The notes beneath the pieces are model-generated. The model did not search any database, was not told the DNA's origin, and worked only from the letters and a program-made list of their open reading frames with translations. A stretch of DNA of 64,000 nucleotides from Profundibacter sp033851955 (GTDB taxonomy: Bacteria > Pseudomonadota > Alphaproteobacteria > Rhodobacterales > Rhodobacteraceae). Shown one piece after another: positions 43,569-52,500 of this stretch. The translations under genes and the position numbers were made by a program. The stretch is from assembly GCA_033851955.1 (NCBI GenBank), contig JAWSVK010000001.1, positions 62,001 to 126,000 of the forward strand. Direction: 5' to 3'. Numbering within the stretch: position 1 is the stretch's first letter; every line of letters starts with the position of its first letter.

Positions 43569-46500
43569 ATGGAAGGTCTGACACGCTTCGGTATCGATAA
43601 ATCCCGACTGACCATTCTTGTGATGGTCGCCATGCTTTTCGTGGGGTTGATGACCTATTTCGCGTTGCCAAAACGGGAAAACCCAGCGCTCACCATTCGA
43701 AATGCTGTAGTCGTGGCTCAGTTTCCAGGAATGGCGCCCGAGCGTGTGGAAAACTTGCTTGCCATTCCGCTGGAACGCGCCGCACGCGAACTTGGCGATG
43801 TGGACGATATCTCCTCCTTGATCACAGTGGGCAAGGCACAATTGACCATCGCAATGTCCGAGTCCCTTTCAAAGGCTGCATTGGACGCAGCATTTCAGGA
43901 CCTGCGGACCAAGATGGAAGAAGCCAAAGGAGACCTTCCTGACGGCACGTTTGGCCCATTTGTGAACACCAACTATGGCGATGTCGCCGTCGCGACGATC
44001 GCCGTTACGGGCGAAGGATTCTCTGATGCAGAAATTTCGGATGCTGCGGATGAGTTGCGCAAAGGGCTCTACAGGGTCAGCGGTGTAACAAAGGTTTCGC
44101 TTTCTGGTGAACAGGAAGAACGAATTTGGCTTGAAATCGACAATAGGAAACTGGCGACGGTTGGGGTGCAGATCCAAAAGGTTCTGGGCGATTTGCAATC
44201 ACAAAACGTAATCTTGCCAGCGGGCCAGATCGATGCGGCGGGCAACAGCATATTGCTTGAAGCTAATGGCAACATCACTTCGATCGAAGAATTGGAAGAG
44301 ATTCTAACGCAGGTTGATGGCACGGGAGAGCTTGTGCGTCTGAAAGACTTGATGACCGTACGCAGAGGGTACGTAGATCCGATCGATAAGCCAGTTTTCT
44401 TCGATGGGGCACCAGCAGTTGTGGTCAGCGTTGAGATGTCGGATGACCGAGATATTCAACAGATCGGGCGTGTATTGAAGCAAAAAATTGCCGAGTTGGA
44501 GCAGACCCAGCCAATCGGGATCAGCTACAACATCTCAACATTCCAAGAAACCAATGTGACCGTTGCCATCAACGGCGCACTTTCGAATGTGGCACAGACT
44601 TTTGCAGTCGTTCTTGTCGTAATGCTTGTGTTCCTAGGGTTGCGCCCAGCAATGATCATTGCCTGCATCGTACCTTTCACGGTCATGTTTGCCCTGATGG
44701 GCATGTCTCAGATTGGGGTGGATCTGGAACAAATTTCAATTGCTGCTGTGATCATCTCGCTCGGGCTTCTCGTGGACAACGGTCTGGTTGTTGTTGAAGA
44801 CATCGAGACACGCATTCGAAGCGGCATTTCGCCACGAGATGCCGCCGTACAATCCGGGGGGCAGTTTTTCGTGCCGCTGGCTGTCGCATCGATTACCACC
44901 GTGTCCGCCTTCATTCCCATGCTGCTCCTTGAAGGCTCAGTCGGCGAGTTCGCCTTTTCGCTTGGCGCTGTTGTGGCAATCATGCTAACTGGGTCGTGGT
45001 TGACGGCGCACTATATCCTGCCATTTCTGGCCGCCGCGTTTCTGAAACCAAAGGCCGAAATCGCTGGCGAGAACCGCCTCATAACGGCCTATGGCGCGCT
45101 GATCCGCAAGTTGTTGCACTGGGGTTTACCAATCACGATCGCCTGCTACATGTTGGTTATTGCAGGTGGCTCGATGTTCGGAAGCCTGAAGTCTGAAATG
45201 TTCCCGTTGAGTGAGCGAGCCGAATACCTGATTTATTTGGACGCGCCCAAAGGGACTTCTATTTCTGAAACAAAACGCGAAGCGCTGGCCGTCGAGGCCT
45301 GGCTTCGGGATACTGAAGCGAACCCGGAAGTGCTCAATACCACGACGTTTGTTGGTCACGGTGGACCGCGGTTTTATCTCGCGCTTTCGCCGGCAGATAC
45401 GGACCCCGCCAGTGCCTTTATCCTGGTCAACACCACGTCATTCGAAGGCGCTGTTAAGGCTTCAGAACGCGCCCGTAGTCACCTGTTTGAAAACCATCCT
45501 GCAGTTCGGGCGCGGATTACCCGTCTTTCGATGGGAGGCAGTGAATCCGGTATTGTCGAAGTGTCAATTTCAGGCCCGGATGCAAACGTAATGCTGGACG
45601 CGGCACGACAGCTCGAAGCAGGTTTTGCGCGTCTGCCAAATATTGTACTGAACCAGAATAACTGGGGCAACAAGACCCTGAAGATCGAGATAGACATTCT
45701 GCAGGAAAAGGCGCGCGAACTAGGCACCACATCACGGGAAATCTCGGATGTCTTGGATACGTTTCTGTCCGGATCAACCTATTCCACCTTCCGCGAAGGC
45801 TCTGACTCGATACCGATCGTTCTACGGTCTGAAGAAGTTTTCCGTGACTCGCTTGAGGATCTGGCCAACCTGTCGTTGCCGACCAAGAACGGGCTGGTCT
45901 CTTTGGATCAGGTTTCCGTCTTCCGGCCGCAACTTGAATTTTCACAAATTCGCCGCGAGAATCAAGTCCGCCAGATCGTCATCTCCGGAAAAAGCAGTAC
46001 GTTGCCCGCGGGAGAGGTCGAAGATATGATCCAGCCGGTGCTGGACAGACTGAACCTAGGTGCTAGCTATTCAGTCAGGATTGGCGGTGAAAGTGAGGAC
46101 GCCGCCGAAGCCAACGCTAAACTGATGGCTGGTATGCCGATTGCATTGATTGTCATGCTTGCGGCATTGGTGTTTCAGTTCAATTCCTTCCGTCGTGTTG
46201 CGCTGACGTTCATGACAATCCCGTTGATTGTCGTGGGGGCACCGATTGCTCTCTTGCTTACCGGGATGCCGCTTTCGTTCTTCGCCATTCTCGGTCTGAT
46301 CTCGCTGATGGGTATCATCATTAACAACGCAATCGTCATGATTGACCAGATCGACATTGAGCGAACCAGCTTGCCGCTTGATGAGGCAATTGTTGCGGCT
46401 GCGAAAAAGCGCGTTACGCCTGTATTGTTAACGTCGCTGACCACGGTTCTGGGACTTCTGCCGATGGCCCTGATAGGGGGCGCTTTGTTCGAACCTATGG

Positions 46501-46622
46501 CGACTTTGATGATCGGCGGGCTGTTACTGGCTTCACCCCTTACTCTGGTCTTTGTTCCTCCATTGTACCGCCTGTTTTTTTCAACGGATGCGCGTCGCGA
46601 AAACTCTTTAGGGAGGGCTTGA
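43569..46622 (+). CDS. RND family efflux transporter permease
   Basis: The 1017-residue pump has twelve helices and two large periplasmic loops, as in AcrB/MexF. In helix 4 the sequence is LLVDNGLVVVEDIE, so only one of the two aspartates of AcrB's VDD is kept in place. Helix 10 reads GIIINNAIVMIDQID in place of the AcrB lysine segment. This fits a distinct HAE subgroup rather than loss of function. It starts four bases after the adaptor gene. Substrates may be drugs, detergents or metabolites. Confidence 0.93.
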   Translation: MEGLTRFGIDKSRLTILVMVAMLFVGLMTYFALPKRENPALTIRNAVVVAQFPGMAPERVENLLAIPLERAARELGDVDDISSLITVGKAQLTIAMSESLSKAALDAAFQDLRTKMEEAKGDLPDGTFGPFVNTNYGDVAVATIAVTGEGFSDAEISDAADELRKGLYRVSGVTKVSLSGEQEERIWLEIDNRKLATVGVQIQKVLGDLQSQNVILPAGQIDAAGNSILLEANGNITSIEELEEILTQVDGTGELVRLKDLMTVRRGYVDPIDKPVFFDGAPAVVVSVEMSDDRDIQQIGRVLKQKIAELEQTQPIGISYNISTFQETNVTVAINGALSNVAQTFAVVLVVMLVFLGLRPAMIIACIVPFTVMFALMGMSQIGVDLEQISIAAVIISLGLLVDNGLVVVEDIETRIRSGISPRDAAVQSGGQFFVPLAVASITTVSAFIPMLLLEGSVGEFAFSLGAVVAIMLTGSWLTAHYILPFLAAAFLKPKAEIAGENRLITAYGALIRKLLHWGLPITIACYMLVIAGGSMFGSLKSEMFPLSERAEYLIYLDAPKGTSISETKREALAVEAWLRDTEANPEVLNTTTFVGHGGPRFYLALSPADTDPASAFILVNTTSFEGAVKASERARSHLFENHPAVRARITRLSMGGSESGIVEVSISGPDANVMLDAARQLEAGFARLPNIVLNQNNWGNKTLKIEIDILQEKARELGTTSREISDVLDTFLSGSTYSTFREGSDSIPIVLRSEEVFRDSLEDLANLSLPTKNGLVSLDQVSVFRPQLEFSQIRRENQVRQIVISGKSSTLPAGEVEDMIQPVLDRLNLGASYSVRIGGESEDAAEANAKLMAGMPIALIVMLAALVFQFNSFRRVALTFMTIPLIVVGAPIALLLTGMPLSFFAILGLISLMGIIINNAIVMIDQIDIERTSLPLDEAIVAAAKKRVTPVLLTSLTTVLGLLPMALIGGALFEPMATLMIGGLLLASPLTLVFVPPLYRLFFSTDARRENSLGRA

Positions 46623-46623
46623 A

Positions 46624-47133
46624 ATGACCAAGGACAACCATTCTGGCGACCGCCTGACACTCTTGAATGCTGCGTTGAGCGAGGCTAACGCAGCTGTCCG
46701 ATCTTACGATACCAAAGCGCAAATTGCGGCAGTTGGTTATATGTTCTCACTGGGAATTGCGGGCGGAATACGAGAATATACTCCCGGCGAAATCGATTTT
46801 ACCACCATTATGATCATTGCTGTGTGGGCAATCTTCATGGTGCCGATTTTGCAATTCGGATTGGTGCTTTACCCTACCCGTGCGTCCGTCCATGAAAGCA
46901 CCGACAGCGAAACGGGCGTTCTGTTCTTGGACGGAGAGAGTGAGATCAAAATTGATGATTTAGCGGATTCAATCAAGCAATGCGATCCTGTGGTGGAATA
47001 TGCCAATGAACTACTCCGCGTCGCGCGTCTTCGGAACGTCAAGCGAAAGAGGTTCGTGTTCGGTCTCATCCTCACGATGGTCGCCTATTTGGTGTTGTTC
47101 GCATCACAAGTGATTGGCGTTATGAACGCATAG
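46624..47133 (+). CDS. Pycsar-effector-like (PycTM/DUF5706-type) membrane protein
   Basis: The 169-residue protein has helices at about residues 34-52, 61-84 and 141-165. An amphipathic region before the first contains SYDTKAQIAAVGYMFS, which resembles the ADTKAS segment of Pycsar transmembrane effectors. The region RVARLRNVKRKRF before the last helix also fits. It begins one base after the RND gene, so it is cotranslated. No nucleotide cyclase is nearby. The family call is tentative; a pump accessory subunit is the alternative. Confidence 0.5.
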   Translation: MTKDNHSGDRLTLLNAALSEANAAVRSYDTKAQIAAVGYMFSLGIAGGIREYTPGEIDFTTIMIIAVWAIFMVPILQFGLVLYPTRASVHESTDSETGVLFLDGESEIKIDDLADSIKQCDPVVEYANELLRVARLRNVKRKRFVFGLILTMVAYLVLFASQVIGVMNA

Positions 47134-47362
47134 TCCGCTCGTACCGGGTCGTGCTTGCCCAAATGCAAAATTTTCCATGCCGATCGTTTCAATGTCTGCT
47201 CTGGAAATTGTGGAAAGGTGGTCTCGCGTCCGCAGCGAATGTCGACAATCCGCCCTTCGTGTCGAACTGGCATGTCTGCTTTGGGGCTGGGAGCCGACAT
47301 TGGACGTGCATCGGATCAATCATCACTCTGGTGTACGCATGATAAATACAGCCCCATCAAGA

Positions 47363-47599
47363 TTACTGCGGCACCAAATATGAAAACGCTGGGCAGGCAT
47401 TGGCAAAGTCGCGGTAGGCCTCCGAAATTTCTGCCTGTGTCTGCTTTGTGTCGCTGTGTGACCGCGTTGGCAGGCTTTCACCCCAATTGCGGCACAAAAC
47501 CTTTTCTGTCTCGGTAGCCTCGATCCTCGTAGTCCCGCACCCCGCCTGTGTCATGACGGCCACGAGCAACAGAATCTTCAATGTCCTGCGCATGTTCAT
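47363..47599 (-). CDS. prophage o-spanin (Rz1-like) lipoprotein
   Basis: The 78-residue precursor (ATG 47599; ATG 47593 is alternative) has a signal helix and a lipobox-like QAGC near residue 19, then a short mature part with two cysteines (VLCRNWGESLPTRS, FANACPAF). Its first 40 codons lie inside the i-spanin gene in another frame, the classic Rz/Rz1 layout. It would join the i-spanin to fuse inner and outer membranes at lysis. The lipobox has Gln at -3, which is not canonical. Confidence 0.65.
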   Translation of the reverse strand: MNMRRTLKILLLVAVMTQAGCGTTRIEATETEKVLCRNWGESLPTRSHSDTKQTQAEISEAYRDFANACPAFSYLVPQ

Positions 47600-47729
47600 A
47601 ATCCATGTCCTTTTTGTCTGAGCGTTCACGTTCAAGCGCGGCGTTGATACCCGTCTTTCGCCACCCAAACAGAGCAGTCAAAAATACTAACCCCGTGAGC
47701 GCGTATAGTTTCCAGCGAATGCCGAGCAT
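47478..47729 (-). CDS. prophage i-spanin (Rz-like)
   Basis: The 83-residue protein has one N-terminal membrane helix (about residues 6-24) and then a charged, helix-prone periplasmic stretch (AALERERSDKKDMDYEHAQDIEDSVARGR). The ATG at 47729 overlaps the endolysin stop as TGATG. The 3' half overlaps the o-spanin gene in another frame. Size, topology and position after the endolysin support the call more than sequence similarity. Confidence 0.65.
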   Translation of the reverse strand: MLGIRWKLYALTGLVFLTALFGWRKTGINAALERERSDKKDMDYEHAQDIEDSVARGRHDTGGVRDYEDRGYRDRKGFVPQLG

Positions 47730-48364
47730 CACCGATCCCCCGCTGCCCACTTGAGCAGGCGTTCACGTAAAATCCAGCCAAGGCCGATCAGGGCCACACC
47801 ACAAAAGCCCAAAACCATGTATTGCGCAGTCGGATCCAACTGACCCAATGCAGCAGCCACGCCGCCTGCCCCACTGGCCACGGTCACGGCAACAGCTTGA
47901 ACGGTTGACGATTTTGCCAAGATGGTGCGAGGCTCTTTTGCCCGGCGAACAGCAACAATGCGCGCAACAGAATAACCAGAAATATTGACCTGATTTCCCT
48001 GATTGCCGCCAAGCAAGTAAACCTTGCCGTTTTCAATCCGATCAAAGAACCCCACATGCCCTTGCCATGTCGAATTACCGCGCTGCAAAACAACAATATC
48101 GCCACGCTGCGCTTTTGATAGATCGACAGCCGCGCCCCATTTTTCATAGGATCGCGCTAGTAAAGAAGCGGTGCCAATCAAGCCAACCTCAGCCAGCTTG
48201 GCTCCGACGAATGCCGCGCACCACGGCACTTCATCTTCCTTGATTTCAGGATGCCCAGCATCCTTATAATATTTCAAAACGCGCGGGTTGTGTTCAGCGC
48301 CTTTCCATTCATATGTGCCTTGATCAAGAATTGCTTGGTCATAGATAATCGCCGAAATTCCCAT
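47729..48364 (-). CDS. prophage NlpC/CHAP-like (TIGR02594-type) endolysin with C-terminal membrane helices
   Basis: The 211-residue protein has a cysteine peptidase-like domain with EVPWCAAFVGAKL (Cys about residue 48) and GHVGFFDRI (His about 102). The C-terminal third holds one or two hydrophobic helices (AVAVTVASGAGGVAAALG, YMVLGFCGVALIGLGWIL). It should cut peptidoglycan peptides, and the membrane part may act as anchor or holin-like element. It lies between a holin-like gene and the spanins. Confidence 0.78.
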   Translation of the reverse strand: MGISAIIYDQAILDQGTYEWKGAEHNPRVLKYYKDAGHPEIKEDEVPWCAAFVGAKLAEVGLIGTASLLARSYEKWGAAVDLSKAQRGDIVVLQRGNSTWQGHVGFFDRIENGKVYLLGGNQGNQVNISGYSVARIVAVRRAKEPRTILAKSSTVQAVAVTVASGAGGVAAALGQLDPTAQYMVLGFCGVALIGLGWILRERLLKWAAGDR

Positions 48365-48377
48365 GTTCTTTCTCCAT

Positions 48378-48401
48378 AAAAAAACCCGCGCAATGGCGGG
48401 T
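48378..48401 (-). terminator. minus-strand terminator inside the lysis region
   Basis: Read on the minus strand, ACCCGC-cattgc-GCGGGT is followed by seven T (plus-strand A run 48378-48384). It separates the endolysin from the holin-like gene. Confidence 0.75.
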
Positions 48402-48433
48402 GTCGTTTCGTGAGTTTTGACGTGATCTTTGGG

Positions 48434-48697
48434 TTATCTCGTTGGCCACAGCCCCATGCCCTTCAAGGCAGCACTCGCCGCCCCGAGAACCACCACTAAC
48501 CCAGCTGCAGCTTTTAGGAACGACACCAGCCGTTTTTGTGTTCTGTAAGCAAGTACCAACTCTGACGGGGTTGCCCCCTCAATCATGATCTTGCGCAATT
48601 GATCCCGATCATCTTTGTCCTGAAACATTTCCGCCATAGAATGCAATGTCGCGCGCTCTGTTGCTGAAAATGATGCTGATGTTGCTCTATCGCCCAT
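48434..48697 (-). CDS. prophage holin-like small membrane protein
   Basis: The 87-residue protein has a soluble helical first half (ATLHSMAEMFQDKDDRDQLRKIM) and one C-terminal membrane helix (about residues 62-80, AAAGLVVVLGAASAALKGMG). The small size, location before the endolysin and four-helix-free topology suggest a holin or pinholin-type protein. Sequence identity to a named family is not recognised. It overlaps the preceding beta-barrel-like gene by one base. Confidence 0.55.
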   Translation of the reverse strand: MGDRATSASFSATERATLHSMAEMFQDKDDRDQLRKIMIEGATPSELVLAYRTQKRLVSFLKAAAGLVVVLGAASAALKGMGLWPTR

Positions 48698-49152
48698 TAT
48701 TTGCGCCCTTTATTGATTGGAAATGTGACACCAACAGACACCACCGCATCTGCGAGATTGCCGTCGAGGGGGATCACCTGCATAAACAGATTGCGGTGCC
48801 GCAGTTGAACCCCGCCGATTGGTACGACATCCCCCCAATGCAACGCGAAATTGCGACCGTCTTTGGGATAGAGCGCGGCCCCTGCGAACAATGAGACCTC
48901 ACCTTCGCGCCACCGCACCACAGGCAGGGCCACAGTCGCCGAAATGGACGCGCGGCCATAACTGTTGCGGTATGCTCCAACGGTCCAGTGCAGGTGCGGA
49001 TTTTCCCATGTTGCGAAAACGCCGGGGTTAACTTCCTCAAACCCATAGCTGGAATTGACTTGGTGCGATCCAATAAGGAGCGAAATGCGATCCGGCCCCG
49101 CTTGGGCCGCGCAGGCAAAAAGAACCCCCAGGAGGGCTAAAACAAGTTTCAT
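48697..49152 (-). CDS. prophage-encoded secreted/outer-membrane-like protein
   Basis: The 151-residue precursor (ATG 49152 after AAAGGAAAC) has a signal peptide ending AAQAG near residue 19. The mature protein alternates polar and hydrophobic residues (SLLIGSHQVNSSYGFEEVNPG, VSVGVTFPINKGRK), typical of a small beta-barrel such as PagL-like lipid A deacylases. I cannot confirm catalytic residues. It may modify the host surface against superinfection. Function unproven. Confidence 0.5.
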   Translation of the reverse strand: MKLVLALLGVLFACAAQAGPDRISLLIGSHQVNSSYGFEEVNPGVFATWENPHLHWTVGAYRNSYGRASISATVALPVVRWREGEVSLFAGAALYPKDGRNFALHWGDVVPIGGVQLRHRNLFMQVIPLDGNLADAVVSVGVTFPINKGRK

Positions 49153-49264
49153 AATGTTTCCTTTGATGTTTCGCGCTGTGTCAGCGCAGGTTTTGGATTT
49201 TCGGGCCAAAAAATTGGGGGCAGATTTGACTATTCCAAGGCGAGCTTGAGCCTTGTCTTACCGG

Positions 49265-49525
49265 TTACTTGTTCAATTGCTCTAGCTTTACATAACCATA
49301 CATTATGTCAGCTGCTATTGAGGTGTAGCCCCAACCAGTCGCCATGTGAGCTACAACGCGAAACTCTTTTAGAGTGCCAGAAGCCGCAGCACTAAATTGG
49401 CCAGTGTCTATAAACATGAGGCTAACATTCACCATTTTGTTCAGCATACCCGCCTCATAAAAGGAGTAATCACCCATGTTCGCAGATATGCTTACCCAAG
49501 AGCCACCTATAACTCGACCCTGCAA
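49265..49525 (-). CDS. small phage ORF after the tail-tip gene, hypothetical
   Basis: The frame is open for 86 codons from a TTG at 49525, with internal ATGs at 49477 and 49447. The latter has a GAGG-type ribosome site. The product has no membrane segment and reads SFYEAGMLNKMVNVSLMFID and MATGWGYTSIAADIMYG. The frame is already open within the end of the upstream tail-tip gene (GQPIIDWQL), so it could also be the frameshifted C-terminus of that protein. No family recognised. Confidence 0.45.
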   Translation of the reverse strand: MQGRVIGGSWVSISANMGDYSFYEAGMLNKMVNVSLMFIDTGQFSAAASGTLKEFRVVAHMATGWGYTSIAADIMYGYVKLEQLNK

Positions 49526-49533
49526 TTGCCAAT

Positions 49534-52500
49534 CTATAATGGGCTGACCCTAGCGGTCATAGTCAAACACAAGGGGTTTGACGGCTCTGGTCCTATGACG
49601 GAGACATCATCGTAGGGCATTGAATCAACGGGCAGAATGTCTGCCAACAAAGCTACGGTACCCACCGGGATGCTCGTTGTACCGATATGACGCTTATAGT
49701 CTCGCTTTGTAACCAAACCATCTGCAATCAGATCACCGGATATCCAACTTGGATTTGCCGGGTCAGCGTCGAAACTCCACCCGACAGCAACACCCGTCAC
49801 AGGATCATAAGTCGCGCCAACAGATTGCAAAACACCATCGACAAAAATACCCATTCCGCCGTAAACGTTCAAATAATCCGCTGATATATTGATAGCTGAG
49901 ACTGCGCCACCTACCCCATCCGCATAGCTGACCAGGCCGATTGAAGCGTTGGCATCGCCTGCGATCGTTTGTATCTGCCAAGTTAAGTTTAGGGTGCCGT
50001 TTATATTGCCTACCGCAGCCGCAGTCTGGGACACCTGCCCAGACAAGGTTTGCCCCAAGCTGATGTTTTGCAGCAGGATTTGTGATATTCGGATTTTGTC
50101 GCCATCGACGCCGGATGTGTTGTTCATCCGCACCGCGAACATGACATAATCCGTGCCAACCCTAAAGGTTGAGGCGACAGTCCCTTCCCCCGAAATCGTC
50201 CCAGTGAAATCGTGATATTCGCCATCAATCGGAAGCCCCGATTTGATGTTTTGCGCCGCGGTCCAAGCGGTGCCCAAATACCCAGTCGCGTCACTGAAAC
50301 AATCAACACCGATATACAGCTTTGCATCAGCAAATTCACTGGCCATCGCCACGCGGCGCGCGCGCCGAAAGGCGCAGCTCAACAGACGTGTCGTCGATAT
50401 AGAACCTTTCCGTGCCAAAATATTTGCTTCACCGTTTGCAAGCAAATCATCCCCGATCGATGAGCCGTCAGCCGTCGTGGGTGTGCTGAGTGTCGCCGGC
50501 ACCGCACTGCTTGCCCCCCGTGAACCACTCCAAAAGGTAGCATTGCGCTCGAACCTTGGATCAGCATTCAATGTGACGTACCCATCACCGATCATCGCCT
50601 CAAGGCTCTCGACATTCGTTGCAATCACCTCGTCGCCAGCAATTCTGGCAACGGCCTCGGAATCGATACGTGCGCCCAGAAATCCATCATCGACGCCAAG
50701 GCGCGTAATGTCTGCAACTAACCCTTCCTGAATTGTCTGCCCCGACGCGATATCTGTTTCGTTAGTGGTCAGGCGCGGCAAAACATCATTGGCCAAGGTA
50801 GCGCTTTCCTCAAGCGCGACGTTGGCAGCTTGCTGAGCGTTATTGATCGATGTGATAACTGCATCCGACAGGTCATTCTCTGTAAGGCGAATATCGTTTG
50901 TCGTCACCGCAATCCACGCAGACCAAACGGTTTCGCGCGCCGATGACATCACATACATGAAAGACAGCTCATAACCTGTGACCGGCAAGATGGCATCGTG
51001 TATTGCGCCAACACCACCATCGAAGGTGTCGAAACGACCTTCTGGCAGTTCTTGCCCCTCGTCCGCCAATCTGATCCGGTATCTAAGCCCGATGACATCT
51101 GTTACCGGCGTATTCCAACTGACCAGCAATGCCGGCCGGCGCGCAACATCCCCAGCATCGAGAATGTCTGTTGCCACCACAGACAGCCCGGACACAGCTT
51201 TTGGATGAAGCGGCGCTGGGTCATCGGGCAAAACATTCGTGATGATAGGAATGTAAGGCGGAATTGTGCCGCCATCAGTTGTCAGTACGGCCGGAGCGGT
51301 TGGTACTGCTGTGATGCGAGCTTGGAGATCCCCATCATGAGAGATACTCGTGATTAGGAGTTCCATGCTCTCTTCAACCAGCTTTTCGACTTGGACATGA
51401 TCGCCGGCCAACACCGATGATAGATCAGTGGCCGCGGGTGCAGACCACCACCGGCTTGATGGATCTGATGGAGCGGTGGCATTAAATGATATTTCCGATC
51501 CATCAATGGCTCTGATCCAAAGGCGATAAACTTGGCCATCAGAAACAATGGCCTCATCGATCTCAACAAGATCAATGCCCGTATCCGAAACGCGTCCAGA
51601 ACCAACGCCGATCATTGGAACGTCATGAATGAAACGCACCTTGTCGCCCATGTTGCACCGGAGGTGTTCAAAATCCGATGAAAACGTGAAAGCCTCTGGG
51701 CGAAGGATTGCTTGTGCTAAATGATACCGACCAAGCCGCCAAGCATTGCCACCGTCCACAGTATCCTGATCGAGAACCACAGCGGGGAGCTGCAATGTTT
51801 CAAATTCTGTTGCGGACAAGTCATCATAGCCATCCGCATAAACGATGATTTCATCCTCGGCCCATTCGAGATTTTCCGAAACAACACGAACCCGAAAACC
51901 GTGTATTTCCCGAGGGAATGTTACAGACCCCTTGAAGCCATAGCTATTGTGAGGGCTGAACTGCTGGACAACAGGACCGGCACCGCCATCTCTGACAACC
52001 GAGTATTTCAGGTCGCGCAAAGTCCGCTTCGAACGACCGCATGCAGCAATGATGTCAAGAACCTCTGCCACCATCATCGGCTGATCTACAACATAATTGC
52101 ACGTCCAATGAGGCTCTTCGATTGCCCAAGACAATAGGTCGCCAAGCTGGATTTCAGCTTCTGGCACTGGATCTCGCAACATTGGCCCCATGATAGACCG
52201 CGCATAGATCCAAGCTGGATGGCGCACCTTCTGAAATGCACTCCATGAAGTTCCATCCCATACAGGCGCGAGTTGGTGGGTGATAGCATTGATGGTGTCG
52301 AGTTGACCATTCAGCTGGCCTGTCCCCTTGATACGCACGGCGATCTCGGAAATGCCGTCATGGCTTGGCAATTCCCCCGCCTGGACTGAACGGATTGCAG
52401 ACAAAAAACTATCGTTGGTAAAGTTGGATGAAGGCGCGACAGGAGATAGCCGATTGACCTTTACTTCATAATGGCCAGCATCAGGAAATTGGATGTCCTT

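Noticed and set aside
43569..46622. RND pump inactive because VDD and the helix-10 lysine are not conserved
   Set aside because: The replacements (VDN, INNAIVMID) are coherent and occur in other intact RND subgroups; the gene is full length.
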